Positions 63,054 to 64,000 of a DNA stretch of 64,000 bases are shown piece by piece. The notes under the pieces were generated by a model, which saw only the letters and a list, made by a program, of their open reading frames with translations, did not search any database and had not been told where the DNA came from. This stretch comes from Rhodococcus sp. PAMC28707 (lineage in GTDB: Bacteria > Actinomycetota > Actinomycetes > Mycobacteriales > Mycobacteriaceae). Every line of letters starts with the position of its first letter. Positions within the stretch are counted from its first letter, which is position 1. The translations under genes and the position numbers were made by a program. The DNA lies in NCBI RefSeq assembly GCF_004795915.1, contig NZ_CP039253.1:4615501-4679500 (forward strand), in the 5' to 3' direction.

Positions 63054-64000
63054 CTATCGAGAAGTCTTGAGTACGAACAACTTTTGCGTCGCATGCGTCG
63101 TCGCGACATAGCGGTCGACCGCTCCCTCGGTGTCTGTACCGAATGCGTCGGGGTGGATCAGAATTACGAGATCGAACTCGAGGTCCTTGGACATTTGTGG
63201 AGTCAGCACGCGAACGCGCGAATTCGCTCGGAGTTCGATACTTCCGGTGGCATCGGCGCTGGTGATGCAGACGATCCCTTCGGTGTGCTGGGCCAGCCAT
63301 GACTCGATAATCGAAGTCAACTCCGACGTGCATCCGTGGACGACGGGGATGCCGCTCCGACGAATGGAGGTCGGCACGTTGGCGTCCGGCAGAACGTTTC
63401 GAATGATCGGTTCGGCTTCCGTCATGATTTCTTCGGGTGTTCGGTAGTTGATGGTCAGCAACGCCACCTCGACGTGTTCGAACCCGACTCGTCGCAGCCG
63501 CTCCTGCCACGACTCCGTGAACCCTCGGCGAGCTTGGGCGCGATCTCCGACGATGGTGAAGCTCCGGGATGGGCAGCGTGACAACAACATCTGTCACTCC
63601 GCATCGGTCAGTTCTCGAGCTTCGTCGACCACTATGTGCGCGAACGGACCTGCTAGTGCGGCGTGACCGTTGTCGAGGGATTCGTCATCTATCAGAACCA
63701 TGTCGTCGGCGAGGGCATGTCGAATGCCCTCTTGGCGAAGTTGGCCGATCATTCCTTCGTCGTCGTCCAATTGAAGTAGCTCGTCGACAACCCTGTCCAT
63801 CTGCTTACATTCGGCCGCTGCGGCCGCAGTTCGGCGGCGGCGCCGGAGAGACAGGTTCGGGTCGCCGAGGCGCCTACGCGCGGCATCGAGGAGAGGGAGG
63901 TCGGAGACTGTCCAACCCTTGGGGTTCGGACGCTGCAGCGTGGTGATGTAGTCCTCGCTGAGCGAGGGCGCACATGTCCGAAGGTAAGCGGGTACCGACC
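63054..64000 (-). pseudogene. helR: helR, RNA polymerase-recycling helicase-like ATPase, with in-frame stop; runs off the window
   Basis: The frame is open from the window end to 63597 (SEDYITTLQRPNPKGWTVSD, LDAARRRLGDP, HIVVDEARELTDAE), then TGA at 63596-63594, and goes on in the same frame as QMLLSRCPSRSFTIVGDRAQ, RGFTESWQERL and, at the end, RVRVLTPQMSKDLEFDLVIL. In HelR homologues this junction reads ELTDAEWQML, so the Trp codon TGG has become TGA. HelR displaces rifampicin-stalled RNA polymerase. Either the gene is inactive here or the base is an error. Confidence 0.8.

Overview
The window looks like the chromosome of a mycolic-acid actinobacterium, most likely Rhodococcus or a close relative. 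The reasons are high GC, many GTG starts and stop/start overlaps, and a long gene order matching the Mycobacterium tuberculosis Rv1822-Rv1846c neighbourhood: pgsA2, DUF881, small basic protein, DUF881, gcvH, garA, ftsR, bifunctional nuclease, a second MerR-like gene, gcvP, vWA protein, glcB, two CBS membrane proteins, guaB1, gnd, a BlaR-like peptidase and blaI. DNA signals agree with this: a furA-katG promoter region, IdeR-type iron boxes, a BlaI box, a mycobacterial-type SOS box and a glycine riboswitch. I saw no tRNA, rRNA, insertion sequence, prophage or CRISPR array.

1-11.5 kb is accessory metabolism and stress. It holds the end of a flavoprotein dehydrogenase, a decayed SRPBCC/methyltransferase relic, a HemK2-like methyltransferase, small stress-type ORFs, a zinc alcohol dehydrogenase, a TetR/MFS pair, an Nramp metal transporter behind a perfect palindrome, a YrhK protein, a monooxygenase, a SulP transporter with a MerR-type promoter plus a nearby MerR gene, a VIT1-like protein, and a CDGSH iron-sulfur protein preceded by a short Cys-rich ORF.

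11.5-18.1 kb is the most unusual stretch. It has a stand-alone ThiF/E1-like protein of the Rv1355c type, a divergent acyltransferase that resembles autoinducer synthases, a membrane diguanylate cyclase, a START/SRPBCC-acyl-CoA-ligase fusion, and a haem-oxygenase-like diiron protein. Together they could make and respond to a small acyl-derived molecule, but this is inference.

18.2-23.8 kb contains furA-katG, a CPBP protease, small membrane proteins, a CoA-type Nudix hydrolase and a CDP-alcohol phosphatidyltransferase. 23.8-50.6 kb is the conserved core listed above, with two DEAD-box helicases, a transporter and an SOS-box-associated DUF4262 gene among it. Glycine cleavage (gcvH, riboswitch-gcvP), glyoxylate use (glcB) and the 2-oxoglutarate switch (garA) sit close together.

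50.7-64 kb carries an esterase coupled to a DUF2156 aminoacyl-lipid synthase, an iron-siderophore ABC importer with an RDD-permease fusion facing a FhuF-like gene across two IdeR boxes, a thioesterase, an ArsR regulator, NDH-2, a HugZ/DUF2470 protein, and a helR gene with an in-frame stop that runs off the window end.
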